A DNA stretch of 64,000 bases, taken from NCBI RefSeq assembly GCF_000506985.1, contig NZ_KI650983.1, positions 62,001 to 126,000 of the forward strand. The letters run 5' to 3'. The notes under the pieces were generated by a model. The model was not told where the DNA came from. It did not search any database and saw nothing but the letters and a program-made list of their open reading frames with translations. This document shows positions 50,335 to 60,800 of this stretch, piece after piece; positions within the stretch are counted from its first letter, which is position 1; the number at the start of each line of letters is the position of its first letter. Source of the stretch: Advenella kashmirensis W13003. GTDB taxonomy: Bacteria > Pseudomonadota > Gammaproteobacteria > Burkholderiales > Burkholderiaceae_B. Position numbers and translations under genes: made by a program.

Positions 50335-51303
50335 ATGACCCAAGCGACGGTCACCGCAGAACGCCCGCCCACAGAACGCAAGACAAGCGACAGCACGTCT
50401 GCCCAGGACAGGCAGGCCATTGCCGCTACACTGCAGCAGCTCGATCGCGAGCTGATCGGGCTGACGCCGGTCAAGCAGCGCATTCGTGATATTGCCGCCC
50501 TGCTTCTGGTCGACAAGCTGCGGGCCGAGCGCGGCCTGCGTACGGGTGCGCCCAGCCTGCATATGAGTTTTACCGGCAATCCCGGCACCGGCAAAACCAC
50601 GGTCGCCATGCGCATGGCCGAGATCCTGCATCGGCTGGGCTATCTGCGGCGCGGTCATCTAGTGGCCGTGACTCGCGACGATCTGGTCGGCCAGTATATC
50701 GGGCACACGGCGCCAAAAACCAAAGAGATTCTTAAAAAGGCCATGGGCGGTGTTCTGTTTATCGATGAGGCCTATTACCTGTATCGCCCGGAAAATGAAC
50801 GTGACTATGGCCAGGAAGCCATTGAAATTCTGCTTCAGGTCATGGAAAACAATCGTGATGATCTGGTGGTGATTTTTGCGGGTTACAAGGACAGGATGGA
50901 TCGATTTTTTTCCTCTAATCCGGGCATGTCTTCACGTGTCGCCCATCACATTGATTTTCCGGATTATGCACCCGGCGAACTGGAACAGATCGCTGGCATT
51001 ATGCTCGAAGGCATGCAGTACCGGCTCGACGCGCAGGCGCAACAGGCCTTTGCCGACTATATTGTCAAACGCATGCAACAGCCCTACTTTGCCAATGCCC
51101 GCAGCGTGCGCAACGCCCTTGAACGGGCGCGCCTGCGTCACGCCTCCAGGCTCATGCAAAATCCCGACAGCGTCAGCGACGAAGCACTGCAGACGATTGC
51201 CGCGCAGGACATTCTGGCCAGCCGGGTGTTCAGTGAAGCCGCTCCGGATACAGACGCCGCCCATGAACAGAATAACCACAAGGCTGACCACAGGGAGACA
51301 TGA
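50335..51303 (+). CDS. cbbX: Red-type RuBisCO activase CbbX
   Basis: AAA+ ATPase that removes inhibitory sugar phosphates from red-type RuBisCO, 322 residues. Walker A is GNPGTGKTT (81-89) and Walker [12 protein letters not shown]. The pore-loop region [16 protein letters not shown] is present. The first 30 residues are a polar, probably disordered tail. The ATG at 50335 has better spacing from AGGAG (50324-50328) than the ATG at 50332. Its presence agrees with form IC RuBisCO. Confidence 0.96.
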   Translation: MTQATVTAERPPTERKTSDSTSAQDRQAIAATLQQLDRELIGLTPVKQRIRDIAALLLVDKLRAERGLRTGAPSLHMSFTGNPGTGKTTVAMRMAEILHRLGYLRRGHLVAVTRDDLVGQYIGHTAPKTKEILKKAMGGVLFIDEAYYLYRPENERDYGQEAIEILLQVMENNRDDLVVIFAGYKDRMDRFFSSNPGMSSRVAHHIDFPDYAPGELEQIAGIMLEGMQYRLDAQAQQAFADYIVKRMQQPYFANARSVRNALERARLRHASRLMQNPDSVSDEALQTIAAQDILASRVFSEAAPDTDAAHEQNNHKADHRET

Positions 51304-51304
51304 C

Positions 51305-52069
51305 ATGCTCAAGGCACTGATCTTCGATGTAGATGGCACACTGGCCGATACCGAATCGGTCCATTTGCGCGCATTCAACACTGCCTTTATCCTTGCAGGC
51401 CTGGACTGGTACTGGAACGAGGATCTTTATAAGGAACTGCTTGCCATCAGTGGCGGCAAGGAGCGCATTGCCCATTACTGGCTGTCCATCGATCCCAGGG
51501 GCGCCAGTACACTGGAAGCGGCACGCAAAATTCGTGAGATTCATGCACTGAAGACCCGGGAATATGCGCGCCTGGTGGACAACGGACAGCTGACCTTGCG
51601 CCCCGGTATCCATCGCCTGATTATTGACGCGTATTGCGCCGGCATGCCGGTCGCCATTGCGACCACCACCACCCCAGCCAATGTACAAGCCCTGCTGGAG
51701 CATTGCCTTGGCGCAGATTGGCGAAAGTTCTTTGCCGTCATTTGCGACGCCAGCTCCCCGGGCAAAAAAAAGCCGGACCCCGACGTCTACCTGCACGCCC
51801 TCGCCCAGCTTAAGGTGGAACCGGCCAATTGCATCGCCTTTGAGGATTCCGCGAACGGCCTGCAAGCGGCTACACAGGCCGGTATTGCAACCATCATTAC
51901 GCCGACGCATTACACCCGTGATCAGGATTTCAGCGCTGCCATGCTGGTGCTGCCGCATCTGGGTGAACCGGATTTGCCAGTGCCGTCCGGCAACGGCCTT
52001 CACCAGACGATGGTGGATCTGCTCACGCTCAAATGCCTGCATGCCGATCCGCTGCTCAAGGCCGGCTGA
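51305..52069 (+). CDS. cbbY: HAD-family sugar phosphatase CbbY
   Basis: Haloacid-dehalogenase-superfamily phosphatase of 254 residues. The nucleophile and acid pair are in FDVDGTLADTES (motif I), with KPDPDVYLHAL and FEDSANGLQAA as motifs III and IV. In Rhodobacter, CbbY hydrolyses xylulose 1,5-bisphosphate, a RuBisCO misfire product, complementing CbbX. Phosphoglycolate phosphatase (CbbZ) is the alternative, but the LADTESVHLRAFNTAF cap entry is CbbY-like. It begins 1 nt after the cbbX stop. Confidence 0.88.
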   Translation: MLKALIFDVDGTLADTESVHLRAFNTAFILAGLDWYWNEDLYKELLAISGGKERIAHYWLSIDPRGASTLEAARKIREIHALKTREYARLVDNGQLTLRPGIHRLIIDAYCAGMPVAIATTTTPANVQALLEHCLGADWRKFFAVICDASSPGKKKPDPDVYLHALAQLKVEPANCIAFEDSANGLQAATQAGIATIITPTHYTRDQDFSAAMLVLPHLGEPDLPVPSGNGLHQTMVDLLTLKCLHADPLLKAG

Positions 52070-52105
52070 ATACCGATATCCATGATTCAGAAAGAGGAGA
52101 CGATC

Positions 52106-53188
52106 ATGCCCTACCCACAACGCCCTACCCTGACACAGTTTCTGATCGACGAACGCAAGCGCTTTCCCGAAGCGGGCGGAGACTTCAACAGCGTGATACT
52201 CAATATCGCGCTGGTCTGCCGCAGAATTTCACATGCTATTGCCTGCGGCGCCCTTGCGGGCATCAATGGAAGCGCCGATTCCACCAATGTGCAGGGCGAA
52301 GAGCAAAAGAAACTGGATGTGCTGAGCAATGATCTGTTCATTGAAGGAAACAAATGGGGCGGACAGCTGGCCGGCATGGTCTCGGAAGAACTGGATGAAC
52401 CTTATCGTATCCCCAAACCCTACAGTCGCGGCGCATACCTGCTGTTGTTCGACCCGCTGGACGGATCCTCCAATATCGATGTAAATGTTGCCGTCGGTAG
52501 TATTTTCTCGGTGCTGCGTACACCCGACTCCCGACGCCCGACCCGGGCCGAGGATTATCTGCAACCGGGCGTGCAGCAGGTGGCGGCCGGTTACGCGATT
52601 TACGGACCATCGACCATGCTTGTACTGACGGTCGGCAATGGGGTGCATGCCTTTACGCTGTGTCCACAAGTGGGCGAATTCATGCTGACGCACCCCAATC
52701 TGAAAATTCCCGAGGATACCTGCGAATATGCCATCAACACCTCCAACAGCCGATTCTGGGAGGACCCGGTGCGGCGGTATGTGGACGAATGCATCGCCGG
52801 CAAAACAGGAGAACGCGGCAAAGACTTCAATATGCGCTGGATCGCCTCACTGGTGGCCGAAGCCCACCGTATCCTGATGCGCGGCGGCGTGTTTCTATAC
52901 CCACGAGACAACAAACAGCCCCAGCGCAACGGTCGACTGCGTTTGCTCTATGAAGCCAACCCGATCGCCTTCATCATGGAGCAGGCTGGCGGACGGGCCA
53001 GCACGGGTCGCCAGCCGGTCCTGGAAGTCACGCCCACTGCCATTCACGAGCGTATCGGTCTGATATTCGGATCAAAGAACGAAGTGGAACGCATAGAAGA
53101 CTTTCACAAGCATCCTTTACAAATTGACTCGCCCAATCCGCTCTTTCATGAGCGCAGCCTGTTTACGGAGTCACCGAATATGCAATAG
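52106..53188 (+). CDS. cbbF: Fructose-1,6-bisphosphatase class I
   Basis: Calvin-cycle and gluconeogenic phosphatase, 360 residues. Metal-site residues are in LLLFDPLDGSSNIDVNVAVGSIFSV, and the substrate-binding region includes GVFLYPRDNKQPQRNGRLRLLYEANPIAFIMEQAGG. It may also act on sedoheptulose bisphosphate, as CbbF enzymes do. AGGAG sits six bases before ATG 52106; the upstream in-frame ATG at 52082 lacks one. Confidence 0.95.
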   Translation: MPYPQRPTLTQFLIDERKRFPEAGGDFNSVILNIALVCRRISHAIACGALAGINGSADSTNVQGEEQKKLDVLSNDLFIEGNKWGGQLAGMVSEELDEPYRIPKPYSRGAYLLLFDPLDGSSNIDVNVAVGSIFSVLRTPDSRRPTRAEDYLQPGVQQVAAGYAIYGPSTMLVLTVGNGVHAFTLCPQVGEFMLTHPNLKIPEDTCEYAINTSNSRFWEDPVRRYVDECIAGKTGERGKDFNMRWIASLVAEAHRILMRGGVFLYPRDNKQPQRNGRLRLLYEANPIAFIMEQAGGRASTGRQPVLEVTPTAIHERIGLIFGSKNEVERIEDFHKHPLQIDSPNPLFHERSLFTESPNMQ

Positions 53189-53296
53189 GCCGGCCAGATG
53201 CAAAGCGGTACGCCGAACGCCCTCCCGCTGACGGCCCGCTATCGCGCGATGCCGGTGCAAACCATTTTATTTATTATTCATCCAGGGGCCATCATT

Positions 53297-54178
53297 ATGT
53301 CAGAACGCCACCCGATTATCTCCATTACCGGTTCTTCAGGCGCAGGAACCACGTCGGTCACCCGAACATTCGAGAATATTTTTCGGCGCGAAGGTGTGAC
53401 CGCCGCCTCCATTGAAGGAGATAGTTTTCACCGCTATAACCGCGCCGAAATGAAGGAGCGGCAGGCCGTCGCAGAAAAAAGCGGCAATGCCAATTTCAGT
53501 CATTTCGGCCCGGACACCAACCTGTTTGCAGAACTGGAAACGCTTTTTCGCAGCTACAGTGAAACCGGCAGCGGCAAACGCCGCAAGTATCTGCACGACA
53601 CGCGCGAAGCAGCGCCATATCAACAGGAACCGGGTACGTTCACGGCCTGGGAAGATATTCCTGCCGGCACCGATCTGCTTTTCTATGAAGGGCTGCATGG
53701 CGCAGTCGTACACAAGGATATCAATATCGCACAATTTCCGGATCTGCTGGTCGGCGTCGTACCGGTCATCAATCTGGAGTGGATTCAGAAACTGTGGCGC
53801 GACAAATCCACCCGGGGTTATTCGGCCGAAGCGGTTACCGATACCATTTTGCGGCGCATGCCCGACTATGTAAATCATATCTGCCCGCAATTTTCGCTGA
53901 CTCATGTCAATTTCCAGCGCGTGCCCTGCGTAGACACCTCCAATCCATTCATTGCGCGCGACATACCCGCCCCCGATGAAAGCTTCGTGGTCATCCGCTT
54001 TGCCAATCCCAAGGGCATTGATTTTCAATACTTGCTCAATATGGTTCACGACTCCTTCATGTCGCGCGCGAACACAATCGTGGTACCCGGCGGCAAGATG
54101 GAACTGGCCATGCAACTGATCTTCACCCCATTTATCTGGCGCATGATGGAACGCAAAAAGCGCGCCACGCAGACCTAA
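53297..54178 (+). CDS. cbbP: Phosphoribulokinase
   Basis: Phosphorylates ribulose 5-phosphate to the RuBisCO substrate, 293 residues. This is the short bacterial class I enzyme. The P-loop is GSSGAGTTSV (12-21). Substrate residues lie in EGDSFHRYNRAEM and NFSHFGPDTNLF, with LFYEGLHGAVV carrying the Walker B-like Glu. The start at 53297 gives the conserved MSERHPIISITGSSGAG; a longer upstream frame is unsupported. A 108-nt gap precedes it. Confidence 0.97.
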   Translation: MSERHPIISITGSSGAGTTSVTRTFENIFRREGVTAASIEGDSFHRYNRAEMKERQAVAEKSGNANFSHFGPDTNLFAELETLFRSYSETGSGKRRKYLHDTREAAPYQQEPGTFTAWEDIPAGTDLLFYEGLHGAVVHKDINIAQFPDLLVGVVPVINLEWIQKLWRDKSTRGYSAEAVTDTILRRMPDYVNHICPQFSLTHVNFQRVPCVDTSNPFIARDIPAPDESFVVIRFANPKGIDFQYLLNMVHDSFMSRANTIVVPGGKMELAMQLIFTPFIWRMMERKKRATQT

Positions 54179-54190
54179 GGAGAACACAAG

Positions 54191-56212
54191 ATGAATGTTG
54201 CCGAGAAAATCACCGTGCCCGACACACGCCATGCCGATGCCTTGCGCTTTCTGGCTGCCGACGCGGTGGAGCAGGCCCAATCGGGCCACCCCGGCGCGCC
54301 CATGGGAATGGCCGATATTGCTCAGGTCCTGTGGCGCCGCCACCTGTCCCACAACCCGGCCGACCCCGGCTGGTTCAACCGCGATCGTTTTGTGCTCTCC
54401 AACGGACATGGCTCCATGCTGTTGTACGCCCTGCTTCATCTGAGCGGCTACGATCTGCCACTGCAGGAAATACGCCAGTTCCGCCAACTGCATTCCAAAA
54501 CCCCGGGCCACCCCGAAGTGGGACTGACCCCGGGCGTGGAAACCACCACCGGTCCGCTGGGCCAGGGACTGGCCAATGCGGTCGGCATGGCGCTTGCCGA
54601 AAAGCTGCTTGCGCGTCGCTACAATCGCCCCGGTCATGAGATTGTGGATCATTACACCTATGTGTTTCTGGGCGATGGCTGCCTGATGGAAGGCATCAGC
54701 CACGAAGCCTGCTCCCTGGCAGGTACGCTTGGACTGGGCAAACTGATCTGTCTTTATGACGATAATGGTATTTCGATTGATGGCGATATCTCCGGCTGGT
54801 TCGGCGACCATACCCCGACACGCTTTGCCGCCTATAACTGGAACGTGATTGCCGATGTAGACGGTCATGATGCCGCCGCCATTGACGCAGCCATCACGCA
54901 GGCAAAATCACAGGCGTCATTAAACCACCCGACCCTGATCTGCTGCCGCACCCGCATCGGTCACGGCGCACCGACCAAGGCTGGCAGCCACGATGTCCAT
55001 GGCGCGCCGCTGGGCGCAGACGAAATCGCTGCCATGCGCGCCGCGCGCAACTGGCATCACGCCGAATTCGAATTGCCCCAGGATATCGTCAACGGCTGGA
55101 ACGCGGTCAAAGCGGGCACCATGCGCCAGGCGGCCTGGCAACGGGATTACGATCGGTGGCAGGCCCACTATCCGGATGATGCGCGTGAACTGGCACTGCG
55201 CCTGTCCGGCGACATTCCCGCAGACACGCTGCAGGAACTGGAAGCGCTGCTGAACACGTCTGACGCCCTGCACAGTAAAGTGGCCACACGCAAGGCGTCA
55301 CAGCTGGTGCTCGAAGCCATCACGCCCACCCTGCCCGGCCTGTTAGGTGGCTCGGCCGATCTGACGGGCTCGAACCTGACCAACGTCAAATCGTCAGTCT
55401 GGGTCAATCATCATGGTCAGGGTAACTATTTGAGCTATGGTGTGCGCGAATTCGGCATGGCCGCCATGATGAATGGCCTGGCCTTGCACGGCGGATTCAT
55501 TCCCTATGGCGGGACGTTCCTGACGTTCTCGGATTATTCGCGCAATGCGATCCGCATGGCGGCGCTCATGAAGCAGCGCGTGATTCATGTCTTCACACAC
55601 GATTCCATCGGCCTGGGAGAAGACGGTCCCACACATCAGCCAATCGAACATCTGGGCGCGCTGCGCCTGATTCCCAATAACCAGGTCTGGCGACCCTGCG
55701 ACGGCGAGGAGACCGCCCTGGCCTGGCAGGCTGTATTGCAGCGTCGCGACGGTCCGGGCTGCCTGATTTTGTCGCGCCAGGGGCTGACGCCCTTTACCCG
55801 CGACAAGGCGCAACGCGCCGAGATCGCCCGCGGCGGCTACATCCTGCACGATACGACACAGCCACAAGCCGTGCTGATTGCGACCGGCTCCGAAGTGGAG
55901 ATCGCTATGAAAGCGGCCAGCGCGTTACAAGACGAGGCGATTGCGGTGCGCGTCGTTTCCATGCCTTGCGTGGAAGTCTTCTTCACCCAGCCCGCTTCCT
56001 GGCAGGATCAGGTCCTGCCGCCAGGCCTGCCTCGTATCAGTATTGAAGCCGGTGCCAGCGGGTTCTGGCGCGGTGTCGTCAATCAGGGCACCGCCATCGG
56101 CATCGACACATTTGGGGAATCCGCACCCGCCGGGCAGCTCTACCACTACTTCGGCCTGACCCCGGACACCGTGTGTGACGCCGTGCGTTCCTTGCTCAAA
56201 ACCAGTCAATAA
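54191..56212 (+). CDS. cbbT: Transketolase
   Basis: Thiamine-diphosphate enzyme regenerating pentose phosphates in the Calvin cycle, 673 residues. The N-terminal part contains [20 protein letters not shown] and the ThDP-binding [13 protein letters not shown]...DDNGISIDG. The pyrimidine domain has [19 protein letters not shown] and [24 protein letters not shown] precedes the ATG. A second, housekeeping transketolase is likely elsewhere in the genome. Confidence 0.97.
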   Translation: MNVAEKITVPDTRHADALRFLAADAVEQAQSGHPGAPMGMADIAQVLWRRHLSHNPADPGWFNRDRFVLSNGHGSMLLYALLHLSGYDLPLQEIRQFRQLHSKTPGHPEVGLTPGVETTTGPLGQGLANAVGMALAEKLLARRYNRPGHEIVDHYTYVFLGDGCLMEGISHEACSLAGTLGLGKLICLYDDNGISIDGDISGWFGDHTPTRFAAYNWNVIADVDGHDAAAIDAAITQAKSQASLNHPTLICCRTRIGHGAPTKAGSHDVHGAPLGADEIAAMRAARNWHHAEFELPQDIVNGWNAVKAGTMRQAAWQRDYDRWQAHYPDDARELALRLSGDIPADTLQELEALLNTSDALHSKVATRKASQLVLEAITPTLPGLLGGSADLTGSNLTNVKSSVWVNHHGQGNYLSYGVREFGMAAMMNGLALHGGFIPYGGTFLTFSDYSRNAIRMAALMKQRVIHVFTHDSIGLGEDGPTHQPIEHLGALRLIPNNQVWRPCDGEETALAWQAVLQRRDGPGCLILSRQGLTPFTRDKAQRAEIARGGYILHDTTQPQAVLIATGSEVEIAMKAASALQDEAIAVRVVSMPCVEVFFTQPASWQDQVLPPGLPRISIEAGASGFWRGVVNQGTAIGIDTFGESAPAGQLYHYFGLTPDTVCDAVRSLLKTSQ

Positions 56213-56269
56213 CCCTTTGTTCACCGCGTCCGTGTTGTTCACGGACGCCGCCCTTCCAAGGAGATCAAC

Positions 56270-57325
56270 ATGGCTCTCGTTTCTTTACGTCAATTGCTGG
56301 ATCACGCTGCAGAACATGATTACGGCATTCCCGCCTTCAATGTCAATAATCTGGAACAGATCCAGGCCATCATGCAGGCGGCAGAAAACCGGGACAGCCC
56401 TGTCATTCTGCAGGCCTCGGCCGGTGCCCGCAAATATGCCGGCGAAGCGTTCCTGCGCCGGCTGGTTGAAGCCGCTATCGAATCCTGGCCCGATATCCCG
56501 GTGTGTATGCATCAGGACCACGGTGCCAGCGCGGCCGTGTGCCAGGCGTCCATCCGTTCCGGTTTTTCAAGTGTGATGATGGATGGTTCGCTGCTGGCCG
56601 ACATGAAAACCCCGGCTTCGTATGAATATAATGTTGCGGTCACGCGACAGGTTGCCGACATGGCGCATTGCGTGGGTGTTTCGGTAGAGGGCGAACTGGG
56701 CTGCCTGGGTTCGCTGGAATCGGGTCAGGCAGGAGAAGAAGACGGTTCCGGCGCCGAGGGCGTCCTGTCGCATGAGCAATTGCTGACCGACCCGGAGCAG
56801 GCGGCCGACTTTGTGGCCAGAACCGGCGTGGATGCTCTGGCCATTGCCATCGGCACCAGCCATGGCGCCTATAAATTTACCCGCAAGCCCACTGGCGATA
56901 TTCTGGCGATTGATCGTATCCGCGCCATCCACGAGCGCATTCCCAATACCCATCTGGTCATGCACGGCTCCTCATCGGTTCCGCAGGAATGGTTGCAGAT
57001 CATCCGCGAGCATGGCGGTGACATTCGCGAAACCTATGGCGTACCGGTGCAGGAAATTTGCGAAGGCATTAAAAACGGTGTGCGCAAAGTCAATATTGAT
57101 ACTGATATTCGTCTGGCCATGACAGGTGCTATGCGTCGCAGCATGATGCAAAACACATCTGAATTCGATCCAAGAAAATTCTTCAAAGAAGCCACGGCTG
57201 CCGCCAGACAGATTTGTGAACAGCGTTTTGACGCTTTCGGTTGCGCAGGTCGCGCCTCCGGCATCAAACCGGTTCCGCTGGAGCAGATGGCACGCATCTA
57301 TGAACAACAGGCGGTCGCTGCCTGA
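56270..57325 (+). CDS. cbbA: Fructose-bisphosphate aldolase class II
   Basis: Zinc-dependent aldolase forming fructose or sedoheptulose bisphosphate, 351 residues. Metal ligands are in CMHQDHGAS and the later HGAYKFT and [30 protein letters not shown] is the conserved C-terminal region. It is the last gene of the cbb transcript and is followed by a hairpin terminator. AAGGAG is eight bases upstream of the ATG. Confidence 0.97.
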   Translation: MALVSLRQLLDHAAEHDYGIPAFNVNNLEQIQAIMQAAENRDSPVILQASAGARKYAGEAFLRRLVEAAIESWPDIPVCMHQDHGASAAVCQASIRSGFSSVMMDGSLLADMKTPASYEYNVAVTRQVADMAHCVGVSVEGELGCLGSLESGQAGEEDGSGAEGVLSHEQLLTDPEQAADFVARTGVDALAIAIGTSHGAYKFTRKPTGDILAIDRIRAIHERIPNTHLVMHGSSSVPQEWLQIIREHGGDIRETYGVPVQEICEGIKNGVRKVNIDTDIRLAMTGAMRRSMMQNTSEFDPRKFFKEATAAARQICEQRFDAFGCAGRASGIKPVPLEQMARIYEQQAVAA

Positions 57326-57364
57326 TGCCTCTCTGAACAGTATTGTATTTTCCGAAATAGCGAA

Positions 57365-57396
57365 GGGGCTCCTGAACAGGAGCCCCCTCTATTTAT
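57365..57396 (+). terminator. Terminator after cbbA
   Basis: GGGGCTCCTG-AA-CAGGAGCCCC is a perfect dyad (57365-57386), followed by a short T-containing tract. It lies 39 nt beyond the cbbA stop and between convergent operons. Confidence 0.75.
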
Positions 57397-57482
57397 CTGT
57401 TGTGTCCGTAACGGCACGACAGGCTTACTGCTTCTGAAAGGCACACTGTCTGCAGATCGTATGCCTCAAATCTTCACTCCGA

Positions 57483-58595
57483 TCAATCGAATGTGACGAC
57501 CGAACGGATGGACTTGCCTTCATGCATCAGATCGAACGCTTCGTTGATCTTTTCGATGGGCATGACATGCGTGATCAAATCATCGATATTGATCTTGCCT
57601 TCCATATACCAGTCCACAATTTTGGGCACATCGGTACGGCCACGTGCGCCGCCGAAAGCAGACCCCTGCCAGACGCGGCCGGTCACCAGCTGGAATGGCC
57701 GGGTGGAAATTTCCTGACCTGCGCCGGCAACACCGATAATGGTGCTCTTGCCCCAGCCCTTATGGCAGGATTCAAGCGCCTGGCGCATGAGGTTGACGTT
57801 CCCGATACACTCAAAGGTATGATCGGCGCCGCCCTTGGTCAGACTGACCAGATACGGCACGATCTCGCCTTCGACTTCTTTCGGATTGACAAAGTGCGTC
57901 ATGCCGAATTTGCGTGCCAGCTCTTCACGCGCCGGGTTGATGTCCACACCGATAATCATATCGGCGCCCGCCATGCGAGCCCCCTGCACCACGTTCAGCC
58001 CAATGCCGCCCAGGCCGAACACAATGACCTTGTCGCCCGGCTGAACCTTGGCCGTATAGATCACGGCGCCGACACCGGTGGTGACGCCGCAGCCGATATA
58101 GCAGACTTTTTCGAAAGGCGCATCTTCACGGATTTTTGCCAGGGCAATTTCCGGTACGACGGTATAGTTGGAAAAGGTCGACGTGCCCATGTAATGGAAC
58201 ACATCCTTGCCGTTCAGTTTGAAGCGGCTGGTGCCGTCAGGCATCAGGCCTTTGCCCTGCGTTTCACGAATGGCGCCGCAAAGATTGGTTTTGCGGGACA
58301 GGCAGAATTCGCAGTTGCGGCACTCTGGCGTATAAAGCGGAATCACGTGGTCGCCGGGTTTGAGCGTGGTGACACCCGACCCTACTTCCACGACCACACC
58401 GGCGCCCTCATGACCCAGAATGGCCGGAAAAATACCTTCCGGATCGTCACCGGACAGTGTGAACATGTCGGTGTGACACACACCCGATGCCTTGATTTCC
58501 ACCAGAACCTCAAAGGCGCGCGGACCGTCCAGCTGAACAGTCTCGATCGTCAGCGGTGCCCCCGCTTTGGTGGCAACAGCGGCTTTTGTATCCAT
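57483..58595 (-). CDS. frmA: S-(hydroxymethyl)glutathione dehydrogenase (class III alcohol dehydrogenase)
   Basis: Oxidises the formaldehyde-glutathione adduct to S-formylglutathione, 370 residues, zinc-dependent. The catalytic zinc Cys is in ASGVCHTD and GHEGAG supplies the His. The structural zinc site is [15 protein letters not shown]. The NAD fold is [36 protein letters not shown] is typical of class III enzymes. It follows gfa by 15 nt, so the pair forms a formaldehyde-detoxifying and energy-yielding unit downstream of methanol dehydrogenase. Confidence 0.95.
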   Translation of the reverse strand: MDTKAAVATKAGAPLTIETVQLDGPRAFEVLVEIKASGVCHTDMFTLSGDDPEGIFPAILGHEGAGVVVEVGSGVTTLKPGDHVIPLYTPECRNCEFCLSRKTNLCGAIRETQGKGLMPDGTSRFKLNGKDVFHYMGTSTFSNYTVVPEIALAKIREDAPFEKVCYIGCGVTTGVGAVIYTAKVQPGDKVIVFGLGGIGLNVVQGARMAGADMIIGVDINPAREELARKFGMTHFVNPKEVEGEIVPYLVSLTKGGADHTFECIGNVNLMRQALESCHKGWGKSTIIGVAGAGQEISTRPFQLVTGRVWQGSAFGGARGRTDVPKIVDWYMEGKINIDDLITHVMPIEKINEAFDLMHEGKSIRSVVTFD

Positions 58596-58610
58596 TACTT
58601 CAACTCCTGC

Positions 58611-59180
58611 TTAAGATGCATGTTTTGATTTTGCAACATGCGTTGCGATGACGTCCATTAGTGCCGGCGACAGGCAATCATAGGGTGGCAGTCCCAGTTC
58701 GTTCAAGCGCGCCCGAATCCCGCTCATCTCGGCAGGATCTGTTCCGGTTTCGATGATAGAAGATACGAAAGCGGCAAATGTAGGCGCAGACCAGCCGGTA
58801 TCGGGAGATCTCTCGGTATGGATGAAATCCAGTCCATAAAATGGGTGCTGGGTATTTTCAATCCGCCCGTACATATGCACACCGCAACCGCTGCATGCAT
58901 GTCGCTGAATGGCGGCCGACTCGTCTACCACCTTGAGTTTGTCCGCATGGGCAGTAACCTGAACCGCTTCTTTCGGTACGACGGCAACCTGGGAAAACAG
59001 GGCGCCGGTCGGCCGCCAGCATTTGGAACAACCACAAAGGTGATTATGAGCCGATTGCGAATTGATTGTGACTTCGACCCTGTCAGTCTCGCAATCACAT
59101 ACCAGCTTGCCGCCGGTAAAATTATTGTCTGCCCTTGCCTGAACACCATTGTTAACGGCGGGATGGATATTGTAACTCAT
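58611..59180 (-). CDS. gfa: S-(hydroxymethyl)glutathione synthase (Gfa)
   Basis: Glutathione-dependent formaldehyde-activating enzyme, 189 residues, close to the Paracoccus Gfa length. Zinc cysteines are visible in [27 protein letters not shown] and [16 protein letters not shown]. It promotes condensation of formaldehyde with glutathione, although its enzymatic role has been debated. It is transcribed ahead of frmA, as in Paracoccus. Confidence 0.93.
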   Translation of the reverse strand: MSYNIHPAVNNGVQARADNNFTGGKLVCDCETDRVEVTINSQSAHNHLCGCSKCWRPTGALFSQVAVVPKEAVQVTAHADKLKVVDESAAIQRHACSGCGVHMYGRIENTQHPFYGLDFIHTERSPDTGWSAPTFAAFVSSIIETGTDPAEMSGIRARLNELGLPPYDCLSPALMDVIATHVAKSKHAS

Positions 59181-59428
59181 ATGTGTCTCCGGATTGGTTA
59201 TGGATGGGCGTTAGTTTGTACTCAAGCAACTTCCATGCCAGGCGGGAGAGCATTGTGCAGAACCGGCAAAGCATCCATCAGACGCAGGCACAGCCAAGCC
59301 AAAACCGCGACGGGACAAGGTTCCATTCTTTCCGGCATCAACCAGGAGTTGTTCAGAATACGATACAGGCTGTTCCATCCCCTTGGCATTGCACCGGCAA
59401 CCGGTACACTTGCGCACCGTCGGCAGAC

Positions 59429-60403
59429 TTATTCAGGCGACGAGGAAATATCAATCAGGGCCTGGCGCAGGCCCGCCAGCAGCAGCGGATCGGCAGGTGT
59501 ATGTGTGCCGCCCGGCACCCAGCGCATATCGGCCTGACGCAGATAAGGCAGCAGCAAATGGATATTTGCCGCAGGACAAATCCAGTCATGCGTACCGTGC
59601 ACCACGGTTACCGGTGTGCCGACCCGTTCAAGCCGGGACAGCAGCGACGGCAGCTCGACAAAGGCCTGGTGATGCAGATAGTGAGCCTGGATGCGAAACT
59701 TGTGAATCCTGCGCATCATTGCCTGAGTCTGCTCTTCATGACTCTGCTGCTTTTCACTGTACTTCGACGCGCGACGATCCGCCTGATCGTTGCGCTGCAT
59801 CATGGCTGCCATGATACCGTCTTCATACTGACCCCAGCGCTGCGCGATATCACGTTGACGATCCTGGTCAGAACCAAGCAGGCCGGAGGCCAGCGTCTCG
59901 AACACCGATGCCTTTTCCGCTGGCGTCATGGTTTCTGTCAGCCTCTGCCAGGCCTGGGGGACCAGGGCGCGCAGATCCTGAAAAAACCATTGCAATTGCA
60001 ATCGGGACGGTAAAAACACGCCACGCAGCAGCAAATGACGAATGGTCTGCGCATGCTCTGCAGCATAGGCCAGCGCCAGGAACGCGCCCCAGGAACCGCC
60101 CAGAACAACCCATTCGGAGATGGCCAGATGCTGGCGCAAACGTTCGATATCGTCTACCAAATGGCCCGTGGTATTATGCTGCAGACTGCCGGTAGGACGG
60201 CTTTTGCCGCAACCGCGCTGATCAAAGAGTACGACCCGCCAGCGCGTCAGATCGAACCAGTCCAGCATGCCGGGATAACAGCTGCTGCCGGGTCCGCCAT
60301 GCAGGACAACCACTGCCGGAGCCTGCATATTGCCATATTGGGCATAATACAAATCGTGATCGTCGGGCGTTTTTAAGAAACCTTGAGAGAGAGGCGAGTT
60401 CAT
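59429..60403 (-). CDS. Proline iminopeptidase (S33 family)
   Basis: Alpha/beta-hydrolase peptidase of about 324 residues that removes N-terminal proline. The oxyanion loop is VVLHGGPGSS, DQRGCGKSRP is the family signature, and the nucleophile elbow is LGGSWGA. The Asp and His are in HGTHDWICP and VPGGTHTPAD. ATG at 60403 (MNSPLSQGFLKT) is preferred; 60415 is possible. The gene is divergent from pqqABCDE, with about 260 bp between its start and pqqA. It may be an ordinary peptidase or might serve PqqA processing. Confidence 0.88.
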   Translation of the reverse strand: MNSPLSQGFLKTPDDHDLYYAQYGNMQAPAVVVLHGGPGSSCYPGMLDWFDLTRWRVVLFDQRGCGKSRPTGSLQHNTTGHLVDDIERLRQHLAISEWVVLGGSWGAFLALAYAAEHAQTIRHLLLRGVFLPSRLQLQWFFQDLRALVPQAWQRLTETMTPAEKASVFETLASGLLGSDQDRQRDIAQRWGQYEDGIMAAMMQRNDQADRRASKYSEKQQSHEEQTQAMMRRIHKFRIQAHYLHHQAFVELPSLLSRLERVGTPVTVVHGTHDWICPAANIHLLLPYLRQADMRWVPGGTHTPADPLLLAGLRQALIDISSSPE

Positions 60404-60503
60404 TTCAAAAAACATTCCTGACAGCAATTGGACCGGTGGCGCACATTGACCACGAATTGCGCACGCGATCGGATACCGGAATTTTTTTGCAGGTTAAAGC
60501 GCC

Positions 60504-60531
60504 TTGACAAATATCGGGGTCATGCTACCAT
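60504..60531 (+). promoter_or_regulatory. Predicted sigma-70 promoter of the pqq operon
   Basis: A consensus TTGACA (60504-60509) and TACCAT (60526-60531) are separated by 16 nt, leaving a leader of about 130 nt before pqqA. GTCAT-GT-ATGAC, a 12-bp palindrome at 60557-60568, lies in the leader and could be an operator. Confidence 0.55.
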
Positions 60532-60662
60532 TAATTTGACTGCACAGCGTTTTACAGTCATGTATGACAGTATCAAACCTGAAATATCAACGTCGTACTG
60601 GCCGTTCAAGCACCATCGTTCAGCCAGCCACTTCAATCATCCAATCTGTAAAGGACACAATT

Positions 60663-60737
60663 ATGAAATGGACAACCCCCGAGTTTTGCGATCTGCGTTT
60701 CGGCTTTGAAATCACGATGTACATTGCCAACCGCTAA
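60663..60737 (+). CDS. pqqA: PQQ precursor peptide PqqA
   Basis: A 24-residue ribosomal precursor of pyrroloquinoline quinone. The sequence begins MKWTTPEFCDLRFGFEITMY and ends IANR. The conserved Glu16 and Tyr20, three residues apart, supply all the carbon and nitrogen of PQQ after cross-linking by PqqE. AAAGG lies about 9 nt upstream. It is followed by pqqBCDE on the same strand. Confidence 0.97.
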   Translation: MKWTTPEFCDLRFGFEITMYIANR

Positions 60738-60800
60738 TCTGCAAATACTGCTCTTACCATGCGGCGTTGGCGTGAGCCAGCGCCGTTTTGCATGCTACCT

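Noticed and set aside
53336-54868. A 510-codon open frame on the minus strand opposite cbbP and the start of cbbT
   Set aside because: It lies wholly antisense to two well-conserved genes, shows no domain pattern, and arises from codon bias of the real genes.
57522-58628. A 368-codon plus-strand frame opposite frmA
   Set aside because: Antisense to a full-length class III alcohol dehydrogenase and without its own start signals or motifs.
59211-59417. A 68-codon minus-strand frame between gfa and the proline iminopeptidase
   Set aside because: No ribosome-binding site, no recognisable features, and an unusual Cys/Gly/Ser-rich composition.
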